NCBI RefSeq assembly: GCF_036053395.1
Contig: NZ_CP107942.1
Location: forward strand, 2,136,501 to 2,200,500
Reading direction: 5' to 3'
DNA length: 64,000 nucleotides
From: Actinoplanes sp. NBC_00393
Lineage (GTDB): Bacteria; Actinomycetota; Actinomycetes; Mycobacteriales; Micromonosporaceae
Part shown: in pieces, positions 42,502 to 51,642 of the stretch
Layout of the letters: each line of letters opens with the position of its first letter
How positions within the stretch are numbered: position 1 is the first letter of the stretch
The notes under the pieces: generated by a model
What the model saw: only the letters and a program-made list of their open reading frames with translations
Told to the model about the DNA's origin: nothing
The model's database searches: none
Position numbers and translations under genes: made by a program

Positions 42502-43802
42502 CGCGGTACGTACGCTCCCATCGCCTCGCGGACCGGGCCGGAGACCAGCCACGGGCCGATGGCGTCGGAGTGGGCCAGGCCGTCGGCGGTGAGTGTGGTG
42601 CGCGCGGGATTGAGCCAACCGCGGTCGGTCAGCGCGGGCAGCTGCGGGAAGTCGTCGGTGTGGTGGGTGCCGAAGCGGGCCTGGTAGGCGGCCGCGTCGA
42701 TGCCCTCCGCGCGCAGCAGGGACTTGAGCAGCCAGCGGCGGCGCTGCTCGATCTCGTCCAGGTGGAAGCCGATCTCGGCGTAGCGGAAGTCGTCGGCGGG
42801 GCGTGCCAGGTAGTCGTCGATCACGGCGCGGACCTCGGAGACCGCCACCGCGTAGTCGAACGAGTAGTGCAGGTCCGTCGTGTAGGAACGGGCACCGCAG
42901 CCGAGACCCACCATGCCGTCGTCCTGGCAGCAGTAATCCGGGCCGTCGGGGGCCGGTGCGCCGGCCCGGCGGAACTGGCGCATCGAGTGCTGGACGTAGC
43001 CGGCGGCGGTGAGCACCTCGACGGCCTGCCGGTACAGCTGCTGTCGCTGCCGGTCCCAGTCGGCTCGGCCGTGGGCGCGGCGGCCGAGGCCGGTCAGCGG
43101 GCGAACATACAGCGGGTAGAGGTAGAGCTCCTCGGGCTCCCAGCGCAGGGCCTCGCTCAAGGAGTGTTGCCACGTCTGCGCGGTCTGGCCGTCGATGCCG
43201 TAGATCAAATCGATGTTGAGCACCGGGATGCGGGCGGTGCGGATCGCCTCCAGGGCCTGCTGGACTTCGGGCAGGCGTTGTGGCCGGCCGGCGGCGTGGG
43301 CCTCGGCGTCGAGGAAGCTCTGCACGCCGATGCTGACCCGGGTCGTGCCGTGTGTGGCGAGCACAGCCAGACGGTCGGGAGTGGCGGTGGCCGGTGAGGT
43401 CTCGACCGACAGTGGGACGGCGAGGGTGCCGAAGGTGTCGGCGACGATGTCGAACAGTTCCTCGAGCTCGGCGGCGGTCAGGTAAGTCGGTGTGCCGCCG
43501 CCGATCGCCAGCCGGGAGAACGTGGCGGCGGGGGAGAGGCTGTCCCGGACAGCCACGGCCTGCCGGCGGAGCTGAGCAAGGTACGCACTGACCTGCTCGG
43601 CGGGTGGGTTGGCGCGGGTGAACAGGTTGCAGAAACCGCAGCGCATCTCGCAGAACGGCAGGTGCACGTAACCGAACAGGGCGTCCTGCTTCTCGGCGGC
43701 CCAGACGTCGGTCAGCGCGGGCCGGGGCTCCAGTTTCCGGTAGGCCGTCTTGTGCGGGTAGGCATACAGATAGCCCTGGTAGGGCGAGCCGTCGAGGGTC
43801 AC
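42498..43802 (-). CDS. STM4012-family radical SAM (HemW-like) protein
   Basis: 434 residues from GTG 43802, overlapping the STM4013 stop (GTGA). GYVHLPFCEMRCGFCNLFTR contains CxxxCxxC and resembles coproporphyrinogen dehydrogenase-like HemW; AIGGGTPTYLTAAELEELF and VSIGVQSF are the SAM-binding strands, IDLIYGIDGQTAQTW follows. It differs from HemW in context, being fixed in the STM4011-4015 cassette. The reaction is unknown. Confidence 0.9.
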   Translation of the reverse strand: MTLDGSPYQGYLYAYPHKTAYRKLEPRPALTDVWAAEKQDALFGYVHLPFCEMRCGFCNLFTRANPPAEQVSAYLAQLRRQAVAVRDSLSPAATFSRLAIGGGTPTYLTAAELEELFDIVADTFGTLAVPLSVETSPATATPDRLAVLATHGTTRVSIGVQSFLDAEAHAAGRPQRLPEVQQALEAIRTARIPVLNIDLIYGIDGQTAQTWQHSLSEALRWEPEELYLYPLYVRPLTGLGRRAHGRADWDRQRQQLYRQAVEVLTAAGYVQHSMRQFRRAGAPAPDGPDYCCQDDGMVGLGCGARSYTTDLHYSFDYAVAVSEVRAVIDDYLARPADDFRYAEIGFHLDEIEQRRRWLLKSLLRAEGIDAAAYQARFGTHHTDDFPQLPALTDRGWLNPARTTLTADGLAHSDAIGPWLVSGPVREAMGAYVPR

Positions 43803-44605
43803 GGCCGCACCCCCGGAGCGAGGACGAAATCGGCGTACGGAACGGTCCAGACGGCCTCGTGGGCGACCCGGTGGCCGACGTGCCCGTCCTCGCCGTAGAG
43901 GGTGCCGTGATCCGAGCAGATGATCACCTGGCAGGGGCGGCCCCGACCGGTGACCAGGGCGAACAGGCGGCCGAGCAGCCCGTCGACATACTCCAGGGCG
44001 GCCGCGTGGCTGGTCAGGTCGTCGGTGTCGGCGCCGGGCAGGTAGTGCCGGTTCGGCTGGTGCAGGGCGGCGACGTTGACGAACGTGAACAGCGGCGTCT
44101 CCGGCGGCAACCCGCCGATGATGGTCTCCAGGCGGTCGAGCTGGTTGCCGAAGCAGTCCGGCGCGGTCACCCCGAACTCGGGCGCCCAGTGCGCCTCGGT
44201 GAACAGGCCCGGCAGCACCCGGCCCAGCGGCGCACCCGGGTTGAAGAAGCCGACGCCGCCCAGGCAGACCGTGTGATAGCCGTCGGCGGCCAGCCCGGTG
44301 GGCAGGTCGGGAGCGTCGAACACGTACGTTCCCGGGCCGCTCGACTCGCTGCCGGCGAACCGGGCCGCGAACAGGCGCTCGTGCGGGCCGGGCGTCACCG
44401 GGGTCGGCAGGAACCCGGCGAAGAACGCATGGTGCGCCGCGTAGGTGAAGCTGGCCGGCGTGTGCCGCCGCTGCCACACGCCGCCGGGCAGCACCCGGGC
44501 CAGCTGCGGGGTCCGCCCCCGGGCCAGGCTCTCGGCCGCGACGTCATGCCGCAGCGTGTCCAGGGTGACGAAGAGCAGGTCGTGGCTGCCGATCCGGTCA
44601 CGCAC
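43799..44605 (-). CDS. STM4013/SEN3800-family hydrolase (alkaline phosphatase superfamily)
   Basis: 268 residues from GTG 44605. LLFVTLDTLRHDVAAE holds the metal-binding Asp and the Thr-type nucleophile of sulfatase-like enzymes, and VIICSDHGTLYGEDGHVGHR carries the metal-binding Asp-His pair and further His. It is shorter than full sulfatases. It overlaps the STM4014 gene by 8 bases and STM4012 by 4, as expected for one translation-coupled cassette. Substrate unknown. Confidence 0.88.
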   Translation of the reverse strand: MRDRIGSHDLLFVTLDTLRHDVAAESLARGRTPQLARVLPGGVWQRRHTPASFTYAAHHAFFAGFLPTPVTPGPHERLFAARFAGSESSGPGTYVFDAPDLPTGLAADGYHTVCLGGVGFFNPGAPLGRVLPGLFTEAHWAPEFGVTAPDCFGNQLDRLETIIGGLPPETPLFTFVNVAALHQPNRHYLPGADTDDLTSHAAALEYVDGLLGRLFALVTGRGRPCQVIICSDHGTLYGEDGHVGHRVAHEAVWTVPYADFVLAPGVRP

Positions 44606-45728
44606 TCGGCACCCAGCCGCCGGTCAGGGCCGCGACCTGCGCGCCATACGTATCCAGGCCGTCGGCGAGCACGCCGGGCAGCAGGTCGCCGAACGCGTTC
44701 ACCTCGGCCACCGCATGATCGCGCCAGCCGGACCGGAACATGAGATCAACACCGACATGCAGGGTACGCCCGAAGCACCCCGCAACCCGTTCACAGGTGT
44801 CCATCGCCGCCTGCCAGGCCTGCTCCCCGGCGGCCGCCCGCACCGCCGCCACGTCGCCGCGGGCGTTGCCGAGGTGCAGGTTCGTCATCGGTGACTGCCC
44901 GGCCCGCACCACGACGTGCCGAGCCCTGCCGCCGATCACCACCACTCGCAGGTCCAGGGTCCGGCCGCCGAGCCCGGCCTTCGAATACCACCGCTCGACG
45001 TGCAACCCGTCCGGCCCGAGCCGGTCGACGATCGCCGCGATCGTGGCCTCGTCGTCGTAGCGGCGCACCCGGAGGCTGTTGAACAGCCGCCCGTCGTGCA
45101 GCTCCACCGAGGTGGTCGCCGCGATCCGCCGCGCGCTGACGGCGAGGGCCAGCACACCCGAGGCGGAGGAGCCGTAGGCGGGCTTGACGAAAACGCGGCT
45201 CCAGCCGGTGTCGCGCATCGCCGCTCGCAGGGACTCGTAGTCGTGAACCGGTCCCAGCGCTGGTGGCACCGGAATGCCGGCCGCGCTGAGCACCGCGTGG
45301 CATCGCCGCTTGTCGGTCATCGTCAGGACGTCGCCGGGCTGATTGAGCAGGTCGCCGCCGCCTGCGGTGATCCGGTCGAGGGCATGCCGCAGACCGGCGA
45401 AGGCAGCGGCCGACCCGACGATCTCACCGTGCTCAGCCGGCCGGGCCGGGCGGCCGCTGCCCAGCTCGCGCAACAGGCGGTCCACCTCGGCGTCCTCCCC
45501 GGGCGAGTCGATCCGCACGCTCACGCCCGGACCGGGCACGCTCCCGCACGCCAGCACGTCGCGCCAGGCGTAGACGTCGGGCGCGGTCGGACCGGGCACG
45601 CGACCGCCGGCCAGCACGTCACGCCACGCGTAGACGTCGGGTGGGGGCAGGCCGGCCCGGACGACGGCCGCGGTGAACAGGGTGACTCGGCGGTTGTCCG
45701 GGTTGCCGACGACGGCGAGGCGGCGCAT
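44598..45728 (-). CDS. STM4014-family ATP-grasp-like protein
   Basis: 376 residues. The C-terminal two thirds look like ATP-grasp: VFVKPAYGSSASGVLALAVS for nucleotide binding, DLRVVVIGGRARHVVVRAG, and the metal-binding end VGVDLMF followed by VAEVNAFGDLLPG. Near the N-terminus a 60-base direct duplication (45531-45641) repeats PDVYAWRDVLA-x-G-x-VPGPx, adding about 20 residues. ATG 45728 overlaps the STM4015 stop (ATGA). ATP-grasp enzymes join a carboxylate to an amine, which fits a modification pathway. Confidence 0.86.
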   Translation of the reverse strand: MRRLAVVGNPDNRRVTLFTAAVVRAGLPPPDVYAWRDVLAGGRVPGPTAPDVYAWRDVLACGSVPGPGVSVRIDSPGEDAEVDRLLRELGSGRPARPAEHGEIVGSAAAFAGLRHALDRITAGGGDLLNQPGDVLTMTDKRRCHAVLSAAGIPVPPALGPVHDYESLRAAMRDTGWSRVFVKPAYGSSASGVLALAVSARRIAATTSVELHDGRLFNSLRVRRYDDEATIAAIVDRLGPDGLHVERWYSKAGLGGRTLDLRVVVIGGRARHVVVRAGQSPMTNLHLGNARGDVAAVRAAAGEQAWQAAMDTCERVAGCFGRTLHVGVDLMFRSGWRDHAVAEVNAFGDLLPGVLADGLDTYGAQVAALTGGWVPSA

Positions 45729-46648
45729 CACTCGGCGACCGCTGTGTAGCGGCCCCACTCCTCTTCCTTCTGTGGGTCCGACACGTCGACGGTGACGCCG
45801 GGCAGCTCGTCGACCAGGCGCTGGGAGAGCTCCGGGTCGAGGAAGTGGTGGCTCAGGTCGAGCCGGCTGAGGTGGGTGAGCGGCTGCCCGGTCAGCAGCG
45901 CCTCGGCGCCGGCTGCGCTCAGCGCGCCCATCGAGAGGTCCAGCTCGGTGAGGCGGGCGACGATCGGGGCGGCGGCGACGGCCGCGGCGACCTCGTCGGC
46001 GATCTCGGCGTTGCGCAGGCCGAGGCGGGTGAGTGCGGGCAGCGACCGGCCGGCCAGGATCGGGGCCAGGTCGTCGGCGCGGGCGTCCCCACCGTATTGA
46101 TCGACGCCCAGCCAGAGCTCGAGGTGGGTCAGGTTGGGCAGATCGCTGGCGCCGACGGCGCGGACGACGTCGGCGGGCAGGCCGCCGGACTGCAGGACGA
46201 GCTCCCGCAGGCCGTCGTGGCGCATCGGGGTCAGCGCGAGGCTTTCCGCGCCGCGCACCCACAGTTGCTCCAGCGCCGGGAAGGCGGTCAGCACCGGCGT
46301 GATGTCGCCCTGCTGGATCCAGGAGATCTCGCACTGCTCGTAGGTCATCTCGCCGATGAACAGCGCCCGCAGCGCGCCGAGGCGCCCGGCGTGCTGCACG
46401 AGCAGGTCGACGGGGAAGGCCCGCTCGTAGGCCGAGCCCCACTCACCGATGATCAGCGCGGTCGGCCCGGCCGGCCCGGTGCGCTCCAGCAGCTTGTCGA
46501 AGGCGGCGACGAACTCGTCCTCGTCGGCCTCGAAATCCTCCAGCTCGAGCCGCCAGGTGACCGCGGCCGGGTCGGCCGGCGGATCCTCGGCATCCCAGGC
46601 CACAACGGGCATGCCGGCGAAGGACTGCAGATGGTCGTTGATGGTCAC
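45728..46648 (-). CDS. STM4015-family leucine-rich-repeat protein
   Basis: 306 residues from GTG 46648, chosen for GGGAG 8 bases upstream. After an N-terminal domain (AVTWRLELEDFEADEDEFVA) come repeated LRR units such as LRELVLQSGGL, LTHLELWLGV, LTRLGLRNAEI, LTELDLSMGAL and LSRLDLSHHFL. Such repeats bind other proteins. It is the first gene of the cassette and probably a recognition subunit. Confidence 0.86.
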   Translation of the reverse strand: MTINDHLQSFAGMPVVAWDAEDPPADPAAVTWRLELEDFEADEDEFVAAFDKLLERTGPAGPTALIIGEWGSAYERAFPVDLLVQHAGRLGALRALFIGEMTYEQCEISWIQQGDITPVLTAFPALEQLWVRGAESLALTPMRHDGLRELVLQSGGLPADVVRAVGASDLPNLTHLELWLGVDQYGGDARADDLAPILAGRSLPALTRLGLRNAEIADEVAAAVAAAPIVARLTELDLSMGALSAAGAEALLTGQPLTHLSRLDLSHHFLDPELSQRLVDELPGVTVDVSDPQKEEEWGRYTAVAE

Positions 46649-46813
46649 CGGACGGACTCCCTTGGCCGCTGAGCTCTCACTCCCGAACAGTGCCGAGACG
46701 TTAGCAACCCCCACCGACACTTTCGCGAGCCGCGTAAGAGGAGCCGCACTGAGCGAAGGGCGAGGCAGCGGCGGGCGTGAAAGCAGGAGCCGTGAAGGTG
46801 GAGGTGTGGTGGA

Positions 46814-47515
46814 TCAATCGGTGCCGGCGCCGAAACCCGGGCGGCCCGGAGACCACTGCGGCTGCAGGTGGACCGCCCGCCGGGACATACCCCGCTGTTC
46901 GACCAGGTGGCGCTGGATCAGCCGGCAGGTGTCACTCTCGCCGGCCACGTAGGCGGCCCCACGCCCGGCCGGCAGCGACAGCTCCTGGACCGCACGCAGC
47001 AGCACCCGGGAGGCGACCGCTGAAGCACCACCCCTATGCACCCAGGGCAGCGCTGACAGACCGGGAAAGCCCGGCACCTCGTCCTGCGGCCCCGCAGCTT
47101 CGAAGACACCCAGAACCGGCGAGGTTGCGCCACGCCGCATGGCCAGCAACGGTACGGCCCCCGTCTCATCGCCCACGAACAGATGGAACGCCGCCGTCTC
47201 GTCCAGCGTGATCTTGCTGCGCGGCTGCTCGACCGTGACCCGGTCACCGACGGCGATCTCGCGGGCCCACACGCAGCCCGGCCCGCCCGCGTCGTGCAGC
47301 AGGACCCGCAGCGTCAGGGACGCCTCCCGCGGCGAGTGCCGCCAGACCGAGTAGACCCGCCGGGCCTGTGGGAGCCGGACGACCAGGTGCGCACCAGGCC
47401 GGATCCGCAGCCGCGGCAGATCAGGACCGGTCAGCGTGATCTCGCGCATGTGCGGGGTGACGTCCGCAACCGACCGCACCCGGACGGGCAGTGGATCGCG
47501 GCGAGGATAGGGCAC
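46814..47515 (-). CDS. Siderophore-interacting protein (FAD/ferric reductase type)
   Basis: 233 residues. RVRSVADVTPHMREITLTGP and RRVYSVWRHSPREASLTL form the FAD-binding barrel (R-x-Y-S variant), AFHLFVGDETGAVPLLAM is the nucleotide-binding domain start, and AYVAGESDTCRLIQRHLVEQ followed by RGMSRRAVHLQPQW is the conserved C-terminal signature. Such ViuB-like proteins release iron from siderophores by reduction. It is divergent from the protease gene; no siderophore locus is seen here. Confidence 0.9.
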   Translation of the reverse strand: MPYPRRDPLPVRVRSVADVTPHMREITLTGPDLPRLRIRPGAHLVVRLPQARRVYSVWRHSPREASLTLRVLLHDAGGPGCVWAREIAVGDRVTVEQPRSKITLDETAAFHLFVGDETGAVPLLAMRRGATSPVLGVFEAAGPQDEVPGFPGLSALPWVHRGGASAVASRVLLRAVQELSLPAGRGAAYVAGESDTCRLIQRHLVEQRGMSRRAVHLQPQWSPGRPGFGAGTD

Positions 47516-47615
47516 CCGGCGAGAATAACGGCGCCATTCCGCTTATGGCGTCCGTATCGATGACCGCCTAACATGGCCGGGTCATCACTGGGGTGCATAG
47601 TGGATCGGGGCGCGG

Positions 47616-48410
47616 GTGAGCAGCAATCAGGACGAAATCCATGTCCGATTGCTGACGGATTCATTACAACCATTGGGTGCCGGTCTTCTCTACAACCGGC
47701 ATTTCGTGCTGACCGCCAACCATTGCGTGCGCCGCGTCGACCGGGTCCTGGTGGAGTACGGCGAGGTCCGCGTGCCCGGCGTGGTGCGGGAGCGGGTGGT
47801 CGACCACGACACCGCGCTGATCCAGTTGCTCGACCCGGTGGAGTTGATCGCCCCGTGGCGCCCGCTCGACACGTGTCTCGGCGGCGACGGCTGGTACACC
47901 AGTTATCGTCCGACCACGAAGGACCCGGTGTTGAGCGGCCGGGTCGACGAACCGTCGGTGGAATACAAATGTGAGAACGGCGGCACCGTCATCGCCGCCC
48001 AGTTGATCACTACGCAGACCGTCGGCGATTATGCGGGCTATTCAGGCAGTCCGGTGGCCCGGGATCGGCCCGGCGCACCCGCCACCATGATCGGCATGCT
48101 CATCGAGCAGTATCCGGACCGGCAGAATCCGGATCGGGCATCCAACGTCCTGTTCGCCACCACACTGCAGCCGACGCTGCGGCAGTTCTCGCTGATCGGT
48201 CCGGAGAATTCGATCGTCGAGCTGCAGTACATCCCGCGCCAACGCGAGCCGGTGGCGCGGGAGAAAAAGGCGTCGGAGCTGCTGGACGCCGGCGAGGAAT
48301 ATCTGCAGCGGATCCAGGAATGGGCCGCCCGCGGCCTGTTGCCGATCGAGGAGATCCCCGCGTTGCAGGCCATGGTGGCCCGGCAGGTCATCGAGAAGGG
48401 GCTGTCGTGA
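47616..48410 (+). CDS. Trypsin-like serine protease with C-terminal extension
   Basis: 264 residues from GTG 47616. A chymotrypsin-fold triad is visible: His36 in TANHC, Asp65 in HDTALIQL, and Ser143 in GYSGSP, where Tyr replaces the usual Asp before the Ser. No signal peptide, so it stays in the cytoplasm, unlike digestive proteases. Residues ~210-264 are a helical extension (ELLDAGEEYLQRIQEWAARG). GTG of the TPR gene overlaps its stop. Cytoplasmic trypsin-like modules coupled to TPR or STAND proteins are known candidates for conflict systems in multicellular bacteria; substrate unknown. Confidence 0.85.
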   Translation: MSSNQDEIHVRLLTDSLQPLGAGLLYNRHFVLTANHCVRRVDRVLVEYGEVRVPGVVRERVVDHDTALIQLLDPVELIAPWRPLDTCLGGDGWYTSYRPTTKDPVLSGRVDEPSVEYKCENGGTVIAAQLITTQTVGDYAGYSGSPVARDRPGAPATMIGMLIEQYPDRQNPDRASNVLFATTLQPTLRQFSLIGPENSIVELQYIPRQREPVAREKKASELLDAGEEYLQRIQEWAARGLLPIEEIPALQAMVARQVIEKGLS

Positions 48411-50347
48411 TCCCGGCTCTCGAGGCGATGCTGGCGGTGTCCGAGCGTGCCACCCGTCAGCGGTTCGCGCTGGCCGACGACGACGAGATCCTTCAGCCCG
48501 CGGTCAGCCGTGAGCAGGTCGCCGGCCTGGTCGAGGCGGCTCTTTCCGCGGTCCGGGCCGGCGAGGCCGCGCACATGTCCCCGCCGGACGCGGTGCGGGC
48601 CTGCTATCTGTCCGGCGTGCTCAACGGTCTGGGCCTGCAGCGCAATGCCCGGCAGTTGCTGGAGAACTGCGCGAGTTTCGCCGCCGACCAGATCTGCCGC
48701 GCCCATTACAAGAACACGCTGGGGATGCTGCTCACCCAGGACGGCGAGCTGGTCGAGGCCGGCGAGATCTTCCGGGACGCGCTGATCGATGTCGGTTCGG
48801 CGGACACCCGGCTGGCCGCCGCGATCGCCGCCAACCTGGCGGCGGTGTCGCAGCTGACCGGCAGGTTCGACCAGGTGGCGCGGTGGACGCGGTTCGCGCT
48901 GAACTCCGGGGACGTGGAGACCCGGCTGGCCGCGACGTCGGTGCGGATGGCCGTCGCGGCCCTGAACGACGACCCTTTCTCCGCGCCGGACATCGAGCTG
49001 GCGATGGCGTACCTGGCCACCACCGCATTTGCCGAGCAAACCGCTACGGTCGAGCAGGCGCGGATCGTCGCTCAGGCCGGGTTCGTGGCGTTCCAGGGCT
49101 GCCGGTTGCGCGCGGACGTGGACGGGATGCGGTCCGCCGCCGGCTCCTTGCAGCAGGCGGCCCAGCTCATCTCGGCGCGTTCCGGCGCGCTGACCGACGA
49201 GTCGCTCACCTTGCACGCTTTGTCGGCGAATTGCGAGCTCGACATCGCGCGTCTGGAACGCTCGGTGCCGAGCATCGACAATGCGACGGAAATGCTCACG
49301 GCCTGCGCCGAGGGTTTCGAGAACGTCTATGGAAAATCACATTCCAAGGCTCTGATCGTACGCGCGAACGAAGCGCTGGCCATCGCCGAGAGCGCCCGGC
49401 TGCGGGGTGCGGTCGCGGAGATAAGGGCGGGTTCGTCCCGGCTGGCCACGCTGGGCGCCCGGCTGAACCAGGTGCTCGGGCAGGCCCATCCGGCGTGCAT
49501 CACGGTCGCCTCGAACATCGCCGCCGTCGAGCTCGACCTGGCCCGCGCCGACCAGTCGCCGGAGGCGGTGCACCGGGCGTCCGAGCTGTTCGAGCGGGCC
49601 CGCGACATCTCCGCCGAGCACCTCGGCGACAACCATCCGATGACGATCGTCATCCGCCGCCAGCTGAAGACGTGCCGCGAACTGACCGACGGCCGGCCCG
49701 GGGAGACGTTCGGATCGGGTGGCGTCGCGATTCTGGCCCCGCCGATGAACTGGGGTGGGCTCGGCACCGGGCCGGATGGTCTGCAGGGCGAATATCTGAC
49801 CGTCGGCGATGCCGCCAAACGCAGCCGCAACGGGCGCGCGCTGCCACCGGAGATGCACACGCCCTCGGCGCTGCGGGAACTCGAGAACGCCATGCTGCGC
49901 GCACTGGAGACGCCGGGCCACGCCACTCTCGCCGCCCGCAGCGACGTGGCCTATTGGACCGGCCACGCGGGCCGCCGGGTCGAGGCGCTGCGCATGTTCG
50001 AGGAGATTCTCGAGGAGCAGCGGACGGTTCGCGGTGACGACGACCCGGAAACGCTGACGACCGCGAGCAATGTGGCGTACTGGCAGGGCCGCACCGGTGA
50101 TCTGACCGGAGCGATCGAGCGCTACCGGGCCGTTCTCGACGCCCGGGTCGCCGCGCTCGGGCAGGAGCATCCGGACACTCTGCGGGTCTTTCACAACATG
50201 GCGATCTTCTATGCCGCCGCCGGCGATCGGGAACCGGCGACGACCATCATGCGATATGTCGTGGAGGCCCGGCGACTGGTTCTGGGAGCGGACCACCGGG
50301 ACACGCACAACAGTCTTCGCCGGCTGGCCGAATGGTCCGCCGGGTAA
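48407..50347 (+). CDS. Large TPR-repeat protein coupled to the protease
   Basis: 646 residues from GTG 48407 (GTGA overlap). It is built of helical repeats throughout; the last ~140 residues are clear TPR_10/TPR_12 units (ALRMFEEILEEQRTVRGDDD, AIERYRAVLDARVAALGQEH followed by PDTL, ADHRDTHNSLRRLAEWSAG). Middle repeats are more diverged (RLATLGARLNQVLGQAHPAC, ASELFERARDISAEHLGDNH). A Gly-rich linker with PPMNWGGLGTGPDG separates two repeat arrays. No NTPase P-loop is present. It is probably a sensor or scaffold that regulates the neighbouring protease. Confidence 0.83.
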   Translation: MIPALEAMLAVSERATRQRFALADDDEILQPAVSREQVAGLVEAALSAVRAGEAAHMSPPDAVRACYLSGVLNGLGLQRNARQLLENCASFAADQICRAHYKNTLGMLLTQDGELVEAGEIFRDALIDVGSADTRLAAAIAANLAAVSQLTGRFDQVARWTRFALNSGDVETRLAATSVRMAVAALNDDPFSAPDIELAMAYLATTAFAEQTATVEQARIVAQAGFVAFQGCRLRADVDGMRSAAGSLQQAAQLISARSGALTDESLTLHALSANCELDIARLERSVPSIDNATEMLTACAEGFENVYGKSHSKALIVRANEALAIAESARLRGAVAEIRAGSSRLATLGARLNQVLGQAHPACITVASNIAAVELDLARADQSPEAVHRASELFERARDISAEHLGDNHPMTIVIRRQLKTCRELTDGRPGETFGSGGVAILAPPMNWGGLGTGPDGLQGEYLTVGDAAKRSRNGRALPPEMHTPSALRELENAMLRALETPGHATLAARSDVAYWTGHAGRRVEALRMFEEILEEQRTVRGDDDPETLTTASNVAYWQGRTGDLTGAIERYRAVLDARVAALGQEHPDTLRVFHNMAIFYAAAGDREPATTIMRYVVEARRLVLGADHRDTHNSLRRLAEWSAG

Positions 50348-50440
50348 TTGCTCAAGCCCGGCGCCCGCGCTGCGGCCCGGACCCGGCTGATGGTCGCGCG
50401 GTAGCCGATGGACCTCTGGTAGTTCGTACCCCGAATGGTT

Positions 50441-51595
50441 TTAGGCCGTTGCTTTTTCTGCTGCGGTCTCCCGTGCTGCCGCCGCGCCCGCGGCGATCTG
50501 AAGAAGTCCGAGGACGGCCAGCATGACCAGGCTGGCCTGCCAGGCGCCGGTGCGTTCGGCGAGGAAGCCGGCGGCGATCGGGCCGGCCGCGGCGAGCAGG
50601 TAGCCGAGCGACTGGGCCATTCCGGACAGCCGGGTGGTCTCGGCCTGGGTGCGGCCGCCGAGGCTGATCAGGGTGAGCGCGGTGACCAGGGCGGCGCCCT
50701 GTCCGACGCCGGCGATGCCCGCCCACAGAATCGCGAGTTGCGGGGCGGCGAGCAGGCCGAGGACCGCGACGAGGGTGGGGATGCTGGCGGCGATCGCGCC
50801 GGCGGCCCGGCGGTTCGGGTGGCGCAGCAGGATCGGGATGGCCAGCCCGCCGGCGATGCCCATGCCCTGGAAGACGAACAGGTGCAGGCCGGCGGTGCGT
50901 TCCGAGACACCGCCGGCGATCTCGATCGTCGGCAGCCAGGTGACCAGGACGTAGAAGCAGGTGGACTGCAGGCCCATGAAAGCGGTGATCAGCCAGGCGC
51001 GGGGTTGCCGCCAGACGCTGACCGGTACGTCGTCACCGACCGGTGCCGGGGCGGGCAGTTCGGCGGGGATGCGGGCGCGCGGTGACCAGACCGCGGCGAC
51101 GATCAGCGCCAGCACCGACCAGATGGCCAGGGCCAGCCGCCAGTCGACCGCGTCGGAGATCGGCACCGCGACGGCCGAGGCGATCGAGGCGCCGATGGTG
51201 ATGAACGCCGTGTAGACGCCGGTGGCGCGGGAGACGTTGGTGGCGTAGTCGCGTTTGACGATCGCCGGGACCAGCACGTTGCCGACCGCGATCGCGCAGC
51301 CGATCACCAGCGTGCCGAGCCACAGGCCGGCGTCGCCGGTGTAGGAGCGGACGACGCCGCCGGCCGCCAGCACGAGCAGGGCGCCGAGCACCGCACGTTC
51401 GGCGCCGAAGCGGCCGGAGACCCGGTGCACCTGGGGCGAGACCAGCGCGAACGCCAGCAGCGGCAGGGCGCCGAGCAGACCCTGGGCGGCCTCGCCGAGA
51501 TGCTCGTCGGCGCTGATCTGCGGCAGCAGCGGACCGACCGTGGTGATGGCCGGGCGCAGGCAGAGCGCGACGAGGAAGATGGTGGCGGCGATCAT
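50441..51595 (-). CDS. MFS transporter (CynX/NimT type)
   Basis: 384 residues from ATG 51595 (TTG 51613 is an upstream alternative; neither has a ribosome-binding site, so the message may be leaderless). Twelve hydrophobic helices; the conserved start FLVALCLRPAITTVGPLLPQ and the loop motif RFGAERAVLGALL are those of the CynX/NimT group, which export nitroimidazoles, cyanate or similar small molecules. A GNAT gene is divergent 47 bases away. Confidence 0.9.
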   Translation of the reverse strand: MIAATIFLVALCLRPAITTVGPLLPQISADEHLGEAAQGLLGALPLLAFALVSPQVHRVSGRFGAERAVLGALLVLAAGGVVRSYTGDAGLWLGTLVIGCAIAVGNVLVPAIVKRDYATNVSRATGVYTAFITIGASIASAVAVPISDAVDWRLALAIWSVLALIVAAVWSPRARIPAELPAPAPVGDDVPVSVWRQPRAWLITAFMGLQSTCFYVLVTWLPTIEIAGGVSERTAGLHLFVFQGMGIAGGLAIPILLRHPNRRAAGAIAASIPTLVAVLGLLAAPQLAILWAGIAGVGQGAALVTALTLISLGGRTQAETTRLSGMAQSLGYLLAAAGPIAAGFLAERTGAWQASLVMLAVLGLLQIAAGAAAARETAAEKATA

Positions 51596-51642
51596 GGGAG
51601 TAATTGTTTGCACCCGGGACGCTCGGCCAGCAAGCTACCGGC

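Noticed and set aside
47532..47550. CGCCAT-N7-ATGGCG inverted repeat before the protease gene
   Set aside because: Short arms, and no regulator gene adjacent; could be chance in GC-rich DNA.
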